Origin: Sphingobium sp. EP60837
GTDB taxonomy: Bacteria > Pseudomonadota > Alphaproteobacteria > Sphingomonadales > Sphingomonadaceae
Direction: 5' to 3'
NCBI RefSeq assembly: GCF_001658005.1
Contig: NZ_CP015986.1
Location: 868,001-932,000 of the forward strand
DNA length: 64,000 bases
Below the pieces are notes generated by a model. It ran no database searches. It saw nothing but the letters and a program-made list of their open reading frames with translations, and was not told where the DNA came from. Each line of letters opens with the position of its first letter. Position 1 is the stretch's first letter. Positions 16,642 through 27,741 of this stretch are shown piece by piece. The position numbers and the translations under genes were made by a program.

Positions 16642-16953
16642 TCAGCCGAACAGTCCCTTGGCGAGGCGGCTGAGTTCACCGAACGGATTGCCGTCGCCAT
16701 CGCGGTCAAACAGCCCGCCGATCTTGCTCATCACCGCTTCCGGCCCGCCAAACTGCGCGAACAATTCCTGCAGCTTGTCCGCCGACACGCCATGTTCTGC
16801 AGCCGTGGTCGCCAGAGCCGCCACATCCGTCTCGCCGGACGCGATCTTGCCGCCGATCTCCGACAGGAGCGCCTGCATCTGCTCGGCCGACACGCCAAGC
16901 TTGGCGGCAACCGCCTCCAGCCCGCCCACAGAATTCAGAAGTTGGTCTAACAT
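16642..16953 (-). CDS. DUF937-like small protein
   Basis: A 103-residue helical protein with repeated short helices (LLNSVGGLEAVAAKLGVSAE, LQELFAQFGGPEAVMSKIGG) of the YidB/DUF937-like type. Near the C-terminus DRDGDGNPFGEL resembles a Ca-binding EF-like loop. The start at 16953 is chosen because homology and the ribosome site AGGA fit there, rather than an open extension to 17013. Function unknown. It stands between fpr and pckA. Confidence 0.6.
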   Translation of the reverse strand: MLDQLLNSVGGLEAVAAKLGVSAEQMQALLSEIGGKIASGETDVAALATTAAEHGVSADKLQELFAQFGGPEAVMSKIGGLFDRDGDGNPFGELSRLAKGLFG

Positions 16954-17007
16954 GGCCGTGATCCTATCGTACTTTGCGCCAGAATAGCATCGCGCGGCCG
17001 CCGCCGA

Positions 17008-17042
17008 AAGCAAAAGAGCCGACGGGTGCGCCCCGCCGACTC
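17008..17042 (-). terminator. Rho-independent terminator after pckA
   Basis: On the minus strand GAGTCGGCGGG pairs with CCGTCGGCTC across GCGCAC and is followed by TTTTGCTTT. It is 29 bp downstream of the pckA stop, a strong intrinsic terminator. Confidence 0.85.
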
Positions 17043-17070
17043 CTGCATTATTTTGAAGTCGCTTGGCTCG

Positions 17071-18666
<1,596 letters not shown>

Positions 18667-18952
18667 GCCTTAGCTCCTGATGTGATAATCCCGGTTCGCC
18701 AGCAACAACCGCTCGCAACCGATCCGCCCCTCAGCGCCGCGATCCCTTTGCGCGGCGTCATTCTTGCAGATTGGAGGGGCAATAAGCTTTTGCACCCCCA
18801 GCGTCAAACCCCGGCGACGAGCCGATTATCCCAAATTAAGAGGCGAAAACCGCATTTACCGCTTCCTACCCCTTTCTTGCGGGCGGCGCGGGCATCGTCT
18901 AACGCTTGAAAGGACGGCCTTGATATAGGGGCCACGACCTTTGGAAAGACGC

Positions 18953-19657
18953 ATGACGCCAACCATCGCCCTTGTGGATGATGACAAGAATATCCTGACC
19001 TCCGTATCCATCGCGCTGCAGGCCGAAGGCTTCCTGACGCGCCTCTATTCCGACCCGGAGGCGGCGCTGAAGGCGCTTATCGACAATCCTGCCGATCTTG
19101 CGGTCTTCGATATCAAGATGCCGGGCATGGATGGGCTGGAACTACTGCGCCGCCTTCGGGAAAAGAGCCATATGCCGGTGATCTTCCTGACGTCCAAGAC
19201 GGACGAACTGGATGAAGCGCTTGGCCTTGCCATGGGCGCGGATGACTATATCGCCAAGCCCTTTTCCCAGCGCCTGCTGATCGCCCGAATCCGCGCCATT
19301 CTCCGCCGTTCGGAAGCGAACCGCATGCCCGAATCCGCTGACGAGCCTGCCGCCGACCCGATCGTGCGCGGGCGCCTGGAAATGGACCCGGCTCGTCATC
19401 GGGTGAAATGGACGGGGCAGGACGTCACGCTCACCGTCACGGAATTTTTGATCCTCGAAACCCTTGCGATGCGTCCCGGCGTGGTCAAAAACCGCAACCA
19501 GCTGATGGACGCCGCTTATCAGGATGACGTCTATGTCGACGACCGCACCATCGACAGCCACATCAAGCGTCTCCGCCGCAAATTCCGCGAGGTTGACCCT
19601 GAATTCAACGCAATCGACACCCTCTATGGCGCCGGATATCGCTTCTCGGAAGAATGA
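18953..19657 (+). CDS. chvI: Response regulator ChvI
   Basis: A 234-residue OmpR-family regulator. The receiver has the acidic cluster Asp9-Asp10-Asp11, phospho-acceptor Asp53 ([11 protein letters not shown]) and a conserved Lys in AKPFSQR. The winged-helix DNA-binding domain is at about 140-232 ([35 protein letters not shown]). The order with chvG, hprK, rapZ, EIIA-Man and ptsH identifies it as ChvI, the regulator of acid/envelope stress in alphaproteobacteria. Its 3' end overlaps the proposed chvG start by 32 bp. Confidence 0.93.
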   Translation: MTPTIALVDDDKNILTSVSIALQAEGFLTRLYSDPEAALKALIDNPADLAVFDIKMPGMDGLELLRRLREKSHMPVIFLTSKTDELDEALGLAMGADDYIAKPFSQRLLIARIRAILRRSEANRMPESADEPAADPIVRGRLEMDPARHRVKWTGQDVTLTVTEFLILETLAMRPGVVKNRNQLMDAAYQDDVYVDDRTIDSHIKRLRRKFREVDPEFNAIDTLYGAGYRFSEE

Positions 19658-21221
19658 TTCGCGCGACACGGGGTTGCGCTGGTCTGGCCGCATCAGCCTG
19701 ACCCCGCGCATCCTTGCGGTCAACGTGTTCGCGCTCGCCCTGCTGGCGGGCGGCTTCTTCTATCTGGACAGCTATCGCACGCGCATCGTCGATGCACGCC
19801 TGGAGCAATCCGCGCGGGAGCTGAAGCTGCTCGCGATTGGGCTCGAAACCGCTCCGCCCGATCGGCAGGATCGCCTGATTGCCGCCTATGCCCGGCAGAC
19901 TGGCGACCGGGTCCGCCGCTATGGACCCGACGGCCAATTGATCGCCGACAGCTTCACCATGGATGCTCCGCGCTATCGCCTGCGCCTGCCATCGGAAGAA
20001 GGGTGGCAGCGCCATATCGCCCGCTTCCTGGACAAGGCTGTCGATCGCATTGTGTTCGCCGACCGGCCCGCCAATTTCGAAGAGCCTGCAAAGGATCAGG
20101 CGGACGCTTGGCCCGAACTGGTGCTGGCGCGCAAGACGGGTCGCCCCCAGGCGATGAACCGCTATGCCCCTGATCGCACCTTCATGATTTCGGCCACTGC
20201 TGATGTGAAAGATGGCAGCAGCCTTCTCGCCACCGAAAATGCACGCGATATCACCCGGATCGTCAGGGCCGAGCGATTGCGGCTGGGTATCGTCATCGCC
20301 GCTGCGGTGCTGGCGTCGGTGCTCCTCTCGCTCTTCCTTGCCCGCACCATAGTGCAGCCGCTTCAACGCCTTGCTCGCGCCGCCGTCCGCGTTCGTCTCG
20401 GCCGCGCGCGCGAAGTGACGGTGCCGCGCCTGCCCGAGCGGCGTGACGAGATCGGCATGCTGGCGCGCGCGCTCTCCGACATGAGCCATGCGCTGCGCCA
20501 GCGCATCGACGCCACCGACGCGTTCGCCGCCGATGTAAGCCATGAACTGAAGAACCCGATCGCCTCGCTGCGCTCCGCTCTCGATGCGCTGGACCGGGTT
20601 GATAAGCCGGAGCTCCGAGCTCAGCTCATGGCCATCGCCCAGGATGACGTGCGTCGATTGGACCGCCTGGTCACCGACATCGCCGAAGCCTCCCGCATCG
20701 ACGCTCAGTTGTCCCGCACCCGCTTCGAACCGATCGATCTCGGACTGTTGATCGAACGGATGGTGGTCGCCCGCGAAGCGCGGGGCGTTCCCAGGGGCAT
20801 CCGCCTCGCCTTCGCCCGTCCGCGCAAGGATGTGGCCGTCGTGCTGGGCGAGGAGCAGCGGCTGATGCGCGTACTCGACAATCTGATCGACAACGCCATC
20901 TCCTTCTCGCCCGACGGCGGCCTCGTCCAGATCGTTGCCACGGTCGCCGACCATGAAGTGTTGGTCAGTGTCGAGGATGAAGGACCGGGCGTGCCCGAAC
21001 CCCAGCGGGAACATGTCTTCCGCCGCTTCCACAGCGTCCGTCCGGAGACGGAAAGTTTTGGCAAGCATTCGGGCTTGGGCCTCGCCATCGCGCGCTCCAT
21101 TGTCGAAGGACATCAGGGCAAGATCAGCATTGCCGACCGCGAAGACAATCAGAGCGGTGCCTGCTTCATGCTGCGCTTGCCGATGGGCGTGGAGCGCGAT
21201 CCTGGCATTGTCTCGGAATAG
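19626..21221 (+). CDS. chvG: Sensor histidine kinase ChvG
   Basis: A 531-residue membrane kinase. A first helix ([19 protein letters not shown]) precedes a periplasmic stimulus-sensing domain (about 50-215); a second helix ([20 protein letters not shown]) and a HAMP follow. The HisKA phospho-acceptor is His306 in [13 protein letters not shown], and the ATPase has [22 protein letters not shown] and [16 protein letters not shown]. The ATG at 19626 overlaps chvI in another frame; its ribosome site is weak, and TTG 19671 is an alternative start. It partners ChvI. Confidence 0.92.
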   Translation: MAPDIASRKNDSRDTGLRWSGRISLTPRILAVNVFALALLAGGFFYLDSYRTRIVDARLEQSARELKLLAIGLETAPPDRQDRLIAAYARQTGDRVRRYGPDGQLIADSFTMDAPRYRLRLPSEEGWQRHIARFLDKAVDRIVFADRPANFEEPAKDQADAWPELVLARKTGRPQAMNRYAPDRTFMISATADVKDGSSLLATENARDITRIVRAERLRLGIVIAAAVLASVLLSLFLARTIVQPLQRLARAAVRVRLGRAREVTVPRLPERRDEIGMLARALSDMSHALRQRIDATDAFAADVSHELKNPIASLRSALDALDRVDKPELRAQLMAIAQDDVRRLDRLVTDIAEASRIDAQLSRTRFEPIDLGLLIERMVVAREARGVPRGIRLAFARPRKDVAVVLGEEQRLMRVLDNLIDNAISFSPDGGLVQIVATVADHEVLVSVEDEGPGVPEPQREHVFRRFHSVRPETESFGKHSGLGLAIARSIVEGHQGKISIADREDNQSGACFMLRLPMGVERDPGIVSE

Positions 21222-21316
21222 GACGTCTGCACCGCCAAATTTTTTGACGCGATGGCCCCAGCGTCCCTTCAATTCGTTTCCCACCAGCCCGGACAAGGTC
21301 TAAGAAGAGAGTGGGT

Positions 21317-21751
21317 ATGGTGCGGGAAGAAACAAGCGAAACATTGCACGCGACGAGCGTCGCCATCGGCGGCCGCGCGGTGCTGCTGTGCGGGCCGAGC
21401 GGCATGGGCAAGTCGGACCTCGCCCTGCGCCTCATCGACCGCGGCGCCATCCTGGTCAGCGATGATTATACCCTGCTGAAATGGGTCGATGGGCGGCTGG
21501 AAGCCACCGCGCCGCAGACCATCACCGGCAAGATGGAAGTACGCGGACTTGGCGTGGTGGACATGCCTTGCATAGATTATGCCCGCGTGGCCCTGATCGT
21601 CGATCTGTCCGATGACATCGACCGCATGCCGGCCGATCCGGAAAAACGTGTGATCGCTGGCGCAAAGATACCGGTGGTGCGCCTCGCCGCGCTTGAACCC
21701 TCCGCCCCAATCAAGGTCGAACTGGCGCTCAAGACGGTGGGCCTCGCGTGA
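21317..21751 (+). CDS. hprK: HPr kinase/phosphorylase, short form
   Basis: A 144-residue protein holding only the catalytic C-terminal domain of HprK: P-loop GPSGMGKSDLALRLI and the conserved GLGVVDMPCIDYARV. It lacks the N-terminal domain of Gram-positive enzymes, which is normal for alphaproteobacteria. It should phosphorylate HPr on Ser48 and so gate phosphate flow through the nitrogen PTS. ATG 21317 is chosen; an upstream GTG at 21311 is in frame. Its last four bases overlap the GTG start of rapZ. Confidence 0.92.
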   Translation: MVREETSETLHATSVAIGGRAVLLCGPSGMGKSDLALRLIDRGAILVSDDYTLLKWVDGRLEATAPQTITGKMEVRGLGVVDMPCIDYARVALIVDLSDDIDRMPADPEKRVIAGAKIPVVRLAALEPSAPIKVELALKTVGLA

Positions 21752-22686
21752 ACGCGCCAACTCCCAAGACCATCCTCCTCGTTTCCGGCCTCTCCGGCGC
21801 AGGCAAGACGACTGCGCTCAAGACGCTCGAGGACATGGGCTGGGAAGTTGTGGACAACCTCCCTCTCCTCCTCCTCGAACGGCTGCTCGACACGCCAGTG
21901 CCCGCAGGCCACGAGGAGCTCGACGATCGCCCGCTGGCGCTGGGCATCGACGCGCGCACCCGGGGCTTCGACGCTCAGGCGATTGTGCAACGGATAAAAG
22001 CGCTACGCACCCGCCGCGGGCATGATGTCGAAACGCTCTTCCTCGATTGTTCCGACATGGAGCTGGAACGCCGCTTCGCCGAAACCAGACGCCGCCATCC
22101 GCTGGCATCGGATCGCCCCGCGGCGCACGGCCTCGCGCGCGAACGCGAACTCACCGATCCGCTGCGGCGCTGGGCTACCCATGTCATCGATACGACCAGC
22201 CTGACCAGCAACGGTCTGCAGCAGGAGATCCGCAACCGCTTTTCGCGCGATGGCCTGTCCGCGCCGGTGCTGACGATCATGTCCTTCGGCTTTTCGCGCG
22301 GCGTTCCGCTCAACGCCGATCTCGTCTTCGACATGCGCTTTTTGCGCAATCCCCATTGGGAACCCGACTTGCGGCCAAAGACCGGCCTCGATGCGGATGT
22401 GTCAGCCTATATCGTGGACGACCCCGCTTATGAGGAATCGCTCAGCCGTATAGAGGAATTGCTGGCCCTGCTGCTCCCACGATATGCTGACAGCGGTAAA
22501 AGCTATGTCACGGTTGCTTTCGGCTGCACCGGCGGGCGTCACCGATCGGTCCATGTTGCCGAACGCGTAGCCAAATACTTGCAAGACGCGGGCTTTTCGC
22601 CCACGGTCTCGCACCGCAATATGGAATCAGCGCCGCAGGACAGCCTGGAGAAGCGCGAACCGGGAGGCCCGAAAGCACAATCATGA
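21748..22686 (+). CDS. rapZ: RNase adapter protein RapZ
   Basis: A 312-residue P-loop ATPase-like protein. Walker A is GLSGAGKTTALKTLEDMGWE at residues 10-29. The C-terminal domain has MSFGFSRGVPLNADLVFDMRF and the GCTGGRHRSVHVAE signature. In enterobacteria RapZ directs decay of the GlmZ small RNA; in alphaproteobacteria its target is unclear. It begins GTG inside the hprK stop, so translation is coupled. Confidence 0.95.
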   Translation: MNAPTPKTILLVSGLSGAGKTTALKTLEDMGWEVVDNLPLLLLERLLDTPVPAGHEELDDRPLALGIDARTRGFDAQAIVQRIKALRTRRGHDVETLFLDCSDMELERRFAETRRRHPLASDRPAAHGLARERELTDPLRRWATHVIDTTSLTSNGLQQEIRNRFSRDGLSAPVLTIMSFGFSRGVPLNADLVFDMRFLRNPHWEPDLRPKTGLDADVSAYIVDDPAYEESLSRIEELLALLLPRYADSGKSYVTVAFGCTGGRHRSVHVAERVAKYLQDAGFSPTVSHRNMESAPQDSLEKREPGGPKAQS

Positions 22687-22708
22687 AACAAGTTGGGCCG
22701 GCAAATAA

Positions 22709-23113
22709 ATGATTGGACTGGTACTCGTCACCCATGGGTCGCTTGCGACGGAATTTGTCGTGGCGATGGAGCATGTGGTCGGTCCGCAGCAGCAGATCGA
22801 AACCATCTGCATCGGTCCGGAAGATGATATGGAAGTGCGCCGCGCCGACATCGCCTCTGCGGTCGCGCGTGTGAATGACGGATCGGGCGTCATCCTGCTG
22901 ACCGACCTGTTCGGCGGCACTCCCTCCAATCTCGCCATATCATTGTTGAAGGCGGGTGAGATTGAGGTCATCGCGGGCATCAACCTGCCTATGCTCATCC
23001 GCTTGGAAAGCGCGCGCAAGGTGATGGACGTGCGCCAGGCCGTCGCCGCGGCGCGGGAAGCGGGGCAGAAATATATCAGCGTTGCATCGGAACTATTGGG
23101 TAGCACTACATGA
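22709..23113 (+). CDS. PTS system EIIA component, mannose family
   Basis: A 134-residue EIIA-Man domain. His9 in LVTHGSLATEF is the phosphorylation site, with DDMEVRR and LLTDLFGGTPSNLA conserved. No EIIB, EIIC or EIID is found nearby, so it acts as a regulatory phospho-acceptor, not as part of a sugar importer. It is 22 bp after rapZ and overlaps ptsH by 4 bp. Confidence 0.93.
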   Translation: MIGLVLVTHGSLATEFVVAMEHVVGPQQQIETICIGPEDDMEVRRADIASAVARVNDGSGVILLTDLFGGTPSNLAISLLKAGEIEVIAGINLPMLIRLESARKVMDVRQAVAAAREAGQKYISVASELLGSTT

Positions 23114-23382
23114 GCGAAATCAGCCAGGAAGTCCGGATCAGCAACAAGCGCGGCCTTCATGCCCGCGCCAGTGCGAAATTCGTGACCTTGGCAAGCGGCC
23201 TCCCCGCACAGATCACCGTGCGCAAGGATGGCAGCGAAGTGACCGGCACGTCCATCATGGGTCTGATGATGCTCGGCGCGGCCTTAGGCGATTCCATCGT
23301 CATCAGCGCCACGGGGCCGGAAGCGGCGGATTCTCTAGGCAAGCTGGTAACGCTGGTCGAAGATAAGTTCGGCGAAGAATAA
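23110..23382 (+). CDS. ptsH: Phosphocarrier protein HPr (NPr)
   Basis: A 90-residue HPr. His17 in NKRGLHARASAKFV is the PTS phosphorylation site and Ser48 in GTSIMGLMML is the HPr-kinase site; both are present. It receives phosphate from PtsP and gives it to EIIA. Overlap with the EIIA gene (ATGA) implies one operon from chvI to ptsH. Confidence 0.95.
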   Translation: MSEISQEVRISNKRGLHARASAKFVTLASGLPAQITVRKDGSEVTGTSIMGLMMLGAALGDSIVISATGPEAADSLGKLVTLVEDKFGEE

Positions 23383-23449
23383 ACCTTTTACCACCCGCCC
23401 CGGCTCGATAGAGAGGCCGCTTCGTTCCCCAACAGGAAGCAAGGCGCAA

Positions 23450-24247
23450 GTGGCACGCGAAATCACCGGATTTTCCAACCCGCTGGTGAAGCGCGTCCGC
23501 AGCTTGCGTGAAAAGAAGTTCCGCAAGGCTGAAGGACTGTTCCTGGCCGAGGGGCTACGCATACTGACCGAAGCGCGCGAGGAAGGCGTGCTGCCAGAAA
23601 TGCTTTTCCATGCAGGTTCCAGCCACCCCCTCGCCGCCGACCTGATCGCCGCCATGGAGGACGCCGGGGCGGACGTCATCGAAACAACGCCCGACATTCT
23701 CTCCAAGATTTCGGGCAAGGACAATCCGCAGGCCGTCGTGGGCGTCTATCGCGACCGGCTGACCCCCTTGGCCAAGCTCGACCGGACCAAAGCGGACATC
23801 TGGGTCGTCGCCCAATCGCTGCGCGATCCCGGCAATCTCGGCACCATCCTGCGCACCGGCGACGCGGTCGGCGCGGGCGGGCTCATCCTGATCGATGATT
23901 GCGTTGATCCTTTTTCGGTGGAGTCCGTGCGGGCGAGCATGGGCGCGCTCTTCACCCAGTCGATCACCCAGGCACGCTGGAGCGAGTTCATGCACTGGCT
24001 GCGCGAAGGCCCGGGTGAACTGATCGGCACCAGCCTCAAGGCCACGCATGATTATCAGGAGCCACGCTATCAGAGCCCAAGCTTCCTGCTCGTCGGCAAT
24101 GAAGCCCAGGGCCTACCGGAAGCCTATGAGGCTGAATGCGACCTGCTGGTGAAGATGCCGATGCTCGGCAAGGCCGACAGCTTGAACGCTGCCGTCGCCT
24201 GCGCCGTGATGGCTTATGAACTGCTCAACCAGAAAAGAAAGGCATGA
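23450..24247 (+). CDS. TrmH-family rRNA/tRNA 2'-O-methyltransferase
   Basis: A 265-residue SPOUT methyltransferase. The N-terminal substrate-binding domain (NPLVKRVRSLREKKFRKAEG, FLAEGLRILTEA) is followed by the SPOUT core: QSLRDPGNLGTILRTGDAVG, LLVGNEAQGLP and MLGKADSLNAAVACAVMAYE form the trefoil-knot SAM site. It starts with GTG 67 bp after ptsH. The target nucleotide is unknown. The MFS gene starts within its stop codon. Confidence 0.9.
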   Translation: MAREITGFSNPLVKRVRSLREKKFRKAEGLFLAEGLRILTEAREEGVLPEMLFHAGSSHPLAADLIAAMEDAGADVIETTPDILSKISGKDNPQAVVGVYRDRLTPLAKLDRTKADIWVVAQSLRDPGNLGTILRTGDAVGAGGLILIDDCVDPFSVESVRASMGALFTQSITQARWSEFMHWLREGPGELIGTSLKATHDYQEPRYQSPSFLLVGNEAQGLPEAYEAECDLLVKMPMLGKADSLNAAVACAVMAYELLNQKRKA

Positions 24248-25563
24248 CAATGGCGCGAGGGGGCGTGCAGGTAATGGAAGCAGCTGTTGGGGAAACGGGC
24301 GGAATCGATGCGATGCTGCGCCACAAGCGGGTGCTGGCAGCCAGCCTGATCGGCACGGCGGTCGAATTCTACGACTTCTACATCTACGCGACCGCGGCCA
24401 GCCTGGTGTTCGGCCCCCTCTTCTTCCCCGCCACGTCGCCTTCCGCGCAGTTGATGGCGGCCTATGGCAGCCTCGCCCTCGCCTTCTTCGCGCGGCCCCT
24501 GGGCGCGGCGGTGTTCGGCCATTATGGCGACCGGATTGGGCGCAAGGCGACGCTCGTCACCTCGCTGATGCTGATGGGCGGGTCGACTTTGGCGATCGGA
24601 TTCCTGCCGACTTATCAGATGATCGGCTGGTGGGCGCCGCTGATCCTCTGCATCCTGCGCTTCGGCCAGGGTTTTGGCCTCGGCGGCGAATGGGGCGGCG
24701 CGGCGCTGCTGGCGGTAGAAAATGCGCCGCCCGGATGGCGCGCGCGTTTCGGCATGTTCCCGCAGCTGGGCGCTCCCGTCGGCTTCCTCGCCGCCAACGG
24801 CCTGTTCCTGATCCTCGGCATGTTCCTCACCGACAAGGATTTCTTCGCCTGGGGCTGGCGCCTGCCCTTCCTCGGCAGCGCGGTGCTGGTGTTCTTGGGC
24901 CTGTGGGTGCGGCTCAAGCTCACCGAGACGCCGGAATTTGCCGCCGCCCAAGCCGAAGCCCCGCCGCCCGCCGTACCGCTTGCCGCGCTTTTTTCCGGCC
25001 ATCTTGGCGCGGCGGTCGCGGGCACCTTCGCGGTCGTCGCCTGCTTTGCGGTCTATTATATCGCGACCGCCTTCGCCCTCGGCTACGGCACCACCACGCT
25101 CAAGATCAACCGCGAGACCTTCCTCGCCATTCAGCTGGGCGCGATCCTGTTCATGGCGCTCAGCATCATCATCGCCGGCTGGTGGGCGGACAAGACCAGC
25201 CCGACCCGCGTGCTGGTCGTCGGCTGCATCGGCACGGTGGCGATGGGCGTGATCTTCGGCCCCGCCATGGGCACCGGGCAATTGCTGCCGATCTTCCTGA
25301 TCCTCAGCCTCGCGCTGTTCCTGATGGGCTTCGTCTATGGCCCGCTCGGCGCCTATCTGCCGCACCTCTTCCCGGTGCAGCTGCGCTATACGGGCGCCTC
25401 CTTCAGCTTCAACCTGGGCGGCATCATCGGTGGCGCACTGGCGCCGATCGTAGCCACCTGGCTGATTCAGGTGCAGGGGGTCGAGCTGGTCGGCCTCTAT
25501 ATGTCGGCGGCGGCGGCGATCAGCCTCGGCGGACTGTGGTTTACCAGCCGGAAGCCAGCCTGA
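24244..25563 (+). CDS. MFS transporter, metabolite:H+ symporter family
   Basis: A 439-residue permease with 12 predicted helices. VEFYDFYIYATAASLVFGPLF at helix 1 and the loop HYGDRIGRKATLVTSL between helices 2 and 3 are typical of the MHS (ShiA/ProP/KgtP-like) group, which imports small organic acids or osmolytes with protons. The substrate is not deducible. The start overlaps the methyltransferase stop by 4 bp (ATGA). A second long open frame runs across this gene but is a composition artefact. Confidence 0.9.
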   Translation: MTMARGGVQVMEAAVGETGGIDAMLRHKRVLAASLIGTAVEFYDFYIYATAASLVFGPLFFPATSPSAQLMAAYGSLALAFFARPLGAAVFGHYGDRIGRKATLVTSLMLMGGSTLAIGFLPTYQMIGWWAPLILCILRFGQGFGLGGEWGGAALLAVENAPPGWRARFGMFPQLGAPVGFLAANGLFLILGMFLTDKDFFAWGWRLPFLGSAVLVFLGLWVRLKLTETPEFAAAQAEAPPPAVPLAALFSGHLGAAVAGTFAVVACFAVYYIATAFALGYGTTTLKINRETFLAIQLGAILFMALSIIIAGWWADKTSPTRVLVVGCIGTVAMGVIFGPAMGTGQLLPIFLILSLALFLMGFVYGPLGAYLPHLFPVQLRYTGASFSFNLGGIIGGALAPIVATWLIQVQGVELVGLYMSAAAAISLGGLWFTSRKPA

Positions 25564-25624
25564 CCCGCGCGCCAGCGGCCCAGCTGGCTGCGTGATTGGC
25601 GGACGTTCCCCCTAGAACCCGTTC

Positions 25625-25730
25625 GGTTCGAGTAGGCTTCGAGCTTGTCGAGCAGCCGTATCGAGAACATGTTGGGTAGCGCCATTTTCTCGACTTCGGT
25701 TCTCGACAGGCTCGGACCTCCGCTCGAACC
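25625..25730. repeat. Imperfect palindromic repeat
   Basis: GGTTCGAG (25625-25632) is repeated inverted as CTCGAACC (25723-25730), with inner motifs TTCGAGCTTGTCGAG and CTCGACAGGCTCGG of the kind found in sphingomonad intergenic repeats. It lies between the MFS and rplS genes, which converge. Confidence 0.6.
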
Positions 25731-25771
25731 AAAGGGGAATTTAATTACGCCAGCCGTTGGTCATAGCCCCC

Positions 25772-25812
25772 CAAACAGAAAAAGGCGGCGTCCCACCGGA
25801 CACCGCCTTTCC
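25772..25812 (-). terminator. Rho-independent terminator of the rplS operon
   Basis: On the minus strand AAAGGCGGTGTCC pairs with GGACGCCGCCTTT around GGTG (one bulge) and is followed by TTCTGTTTG. It is 34 bp past the rplS stop and ends the rpsP-rimM-trmD-rplS unit. Confidence 0.85.
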
Positions 25813-25846
25813 GTTTTCATGTCCCGTCAGCGACAGGAACCGAAGA

Positions 25847-26215
25847 TCAACCCTCGGTGCGGACGTCGCGGCGCTCGGCGATGCGAGCGCGCTTGCCGGT
25901 GCGGCCGCGCAGATAATAAAGCTTCGCACGACGCACGACGCCACGACGGACGACGGTGATCGAATCGATGTTCGGCGAATAGAGCGGGAAGACGCGTTCC
26001 ACACCCTCACCGAACGAAATCTTGCGCACGGTGAAGTTGCTGCCCATGCCCTTGTTTGAGCGGGCGATGCAGACGCCTTCATAATTCTGGACGCGGCTAC
26101 GGTCACCTTCGATGACCTTCACGCCGACGCGCAGCGTATCACCCGGACGGAATTCCGGAATATCCTTGGCGAGAGCCGCGATGTTCTCGGCCTCGATCTG
26201 CTGGATCAAGTTCAT
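25847..26215 (-). CDS. rplS: 50S ribosomal protein L19
   Basis: A 122-residue L19, with [34 protein letters not shown] and [18 protein letters not shown]. The start [13 protein letters not shown] at 26215 follows the trmD stop by 4 bp; a frame extension upstream is not used. It sits at the interface of the ribosomal subunits. It is last in the rpsP operon and is followed by a terminator. Confidence 0.98.
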   Translation of the reverse strand: MNLIQQIEAENIAALAKDIPEFRPGDTLRVGVKVIEGDRSRVQNYEGVCIARSNKGMGSNFTVRKISFGEGVERVFPLYSPNIDSITVVRRGVVRRAKLYYLRGRTGKRARIAERRDVRTEG

Positions 26216-26219
26216 GATC

Positions 26220-26957
26220 TTAGTCCTGTTTTTCGCGTTGCGCACCAGAGGGCGGCTGGTCCCGAACGCCGATATGACGTTCCCAAAGGTCCGGCCGCCT
26301 TAGCCGTGTGTCATCCTCCGCCCTTTGTTTCCGCCAGGCGGCGATCTTCGCATGATCCCCCGATCGCAACACTTCAGGGATCGTGCGCCCTTCCCATTCA
26401 ACAGGTCGGGTATAGTGCGGATATTCGAGAAGGCCGCTTTCGAAGCTCTCTTCATCCCCACTTGAAGCCGCGCCCATTACTCCGGGAAGCAAGCGAATGC
26501 AAGCATCCAGCAGCATCAACGCGCCCATCTCTCCGCCGGACAGAATGATGTCACCCATGCTGATCTGCTCGACCGGGCGAGCCTCGAAAATACGCTCGTC
26601 AAAGCCTTCGAACCGGCCGCATAGCAGGGTCGCACCGGGGCCGGCGGCCAACTCGCGCACGCGGGCCTGCGTGATCGGCGCGCCGCGCGGCGTCATGGCG
26701 ATGACGGGCAGGTCGGGGCCTGTCTCCAACGCCTGATCAATGGCTAGGCCAAGGATGTCGGCGCGCAGCACCATGCCTGCGCCACCACCCGCAGGCGTAT
26801 CATCAACGGTCCGATGCTTATCCGTGGCAAAGTCGCGGATGTGGATAGGATCGCAGCTCCACTTGCCCTCGGCCAGTGCACGCCCCGCGAGCGACACGCC
26901 AAGCGGGCCGGGAAACATCTCCGGGTAGAGGGTCAGTATCTGCGCGCGAAAGTTCAA
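26220..26957 (-). CDS. trmD: tRNA (guanine37-N1)-methyltransferase
   Basis: A 245-residue TrmD. It has the SPOUT knot with [32 protein letters not shown] and [18 protein letters not shown], and ends in the C-terminal helical domain. It methylates G37 next to the anticodon using SAM and prevents +1 frameshifting. It overlaps the upstream small membrane protein gene by 4 bp. Confidence 0.97.
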   Translation of the reverse strand: MNFRAQILTLYPEMFPGPLGVSLAGRALAEGKWSCDPIHIRDFATDKHRTVDDTPAGGGAGMVLRADILGLAIDQALETGPDLPVIAMTPRGAPITQARVRELAAGPGATLLCGRFEGFDERIFEARPVEQISMGDIILSGGEMGALMLLDACIRLLPGVMGAASSGDEESFESGLLEYPHYTRPVEWEGRTIPEVLRSGDHAKIAAWRKQRAEDDTRLRRPDLWERHIGVRDQPPSGAQREKQD

Positions 26958-27226
26958 GCCTTACGCGCCTTGAGCCATGCCCCCGCCATGCCGCCGAGCA
27001 GCGAGACCCCTCCTCCGACGATCAGGGCAATGCCGATCGCGCGCAGCAGGTCGGCGAAAGGTCGCTCGGGGTGCATCAGCGAGGGCAACAGGAAGAACAT
27101 CGGAATGGGGATGATCAAAGCGATCGCTGCGGCGATCTTCAAACCGCGCGACCAAGCCATGGTAAAAAGCCGCCACCCGGCGGCAACCATCAGAAGCAGA
27201 TAGAGAGCAGCAAGAATTTTCGGCAT
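26954..27226 (-). CDS. Small two- to three-helix membrane protein, unknown
   Basis: A 90-residue hydrophobic protein with helices at about 3-22 ([20 protein letters not shown]), 29-50 and 63-84 ([21 protein letters not shown]). It is not recognised as a named family. It lies inside the rpsP-rimM-trmD-rplS operon, overlapping trmD by 4 bp and 15 bp after rimM, so it is expressed with them. Confidence 0.75.
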   Translation of the reverse strand: MPKILAALYLLLMVAAGWRLFTMAWSRGLKIAAAIALIIPIPMFFLLPSLMHPERPFADLLRAIGIALIVGGGVSLLGGMAGAWLKARKA

Positions 27227-27241
27227 CAGTTCGACCTGCTG

Positions 27242-27736
27242 TCAGACGGCAAAAGCGGCATCGATGACGGCCTGCTCGTCCGTGATGGTCACGGCGTGCA
27301 TCGGCACCATGAAGCGCTTGCCCCTTTTCCCATCCGCCGCTGGCCGCTCGACCTCGATGATGTCACCCGCGCCGAAATTCTCGACCGCGACGATATGGCC
27401 CAGCCCTTCGCCCTCGGTGGACGAACAGGGAAGGCCGATCAGGTCAGCATGATAATACTCGCCCTCCCCCAAGGGAGGCAGAGCAGACCGCGGCACCGTA
27501 AGCTCGGTCCCACGCAGGGCTTCGGCCAAGGAGCGGTCGCCAATCTCGGCAAATCGCGCGACGGCGCCGTTCGGGCCGGGGCGCACCGACTTCAAGGTCA
27601 GCGTGCGCCCCGCCGCATCGAAGCTCCCATAGGATTTAAGGGCCTCAGACCCCTCTCCAAAGAGCTTCAGACGGACGTCGCCCGCCACCCCATGAGCGCC
27701 GATGACGACGGCGAGAGTGACGGGCTTGTCAGTCAA
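27242..27736 (-). CDS. rimM: Ribosome maturation factor RimM
   Basis: A 164-residue RimM with N-terminal domain VTLAVVIGAHGVAGDVRLKLFGE and C-terminal PRC-barrel EYYHADLIGLPCSSTEG, IEVERPAADGKRGKRFMVPMHAV. It helps assemble the 30S head around S19. It starts 5 bp after the rpsP stop in the usual operon. Confidence 0.96.
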   Translation of the reverse strand: MTDKPVTLAVVIGAHGVAGDVRLKLFGEGSEALKSYGSFDAAGRTLTLKSVRPGPNGAVARFAEIGDRSLAEALRGTELTVPRSALPPLGEGEYYHADLIGLPCSSTEGEGLGHIVAVENFGAGDIIEVERPAADGKRGKRFMVPMHAVTITDEQAVIDAAFAV

Positions 27737-27741
27737 GGGGT

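Noticed and set aside
19605..21296. Minus-strand open frame of 563 codons antisense to chvG
   Set aside because: Gly/Asp/Arg-rich translation without domain features; ChvG is clear on the plus strand.
24216..25595. Long plus-strand open frame (459 codons) across the MFS gene in another frame
   Set aside because: Its translation is Arg/Gly/Pro-rich with no family motif, while the overlapped frame has clear MHS transporter helices. It is an effect of high G+C.
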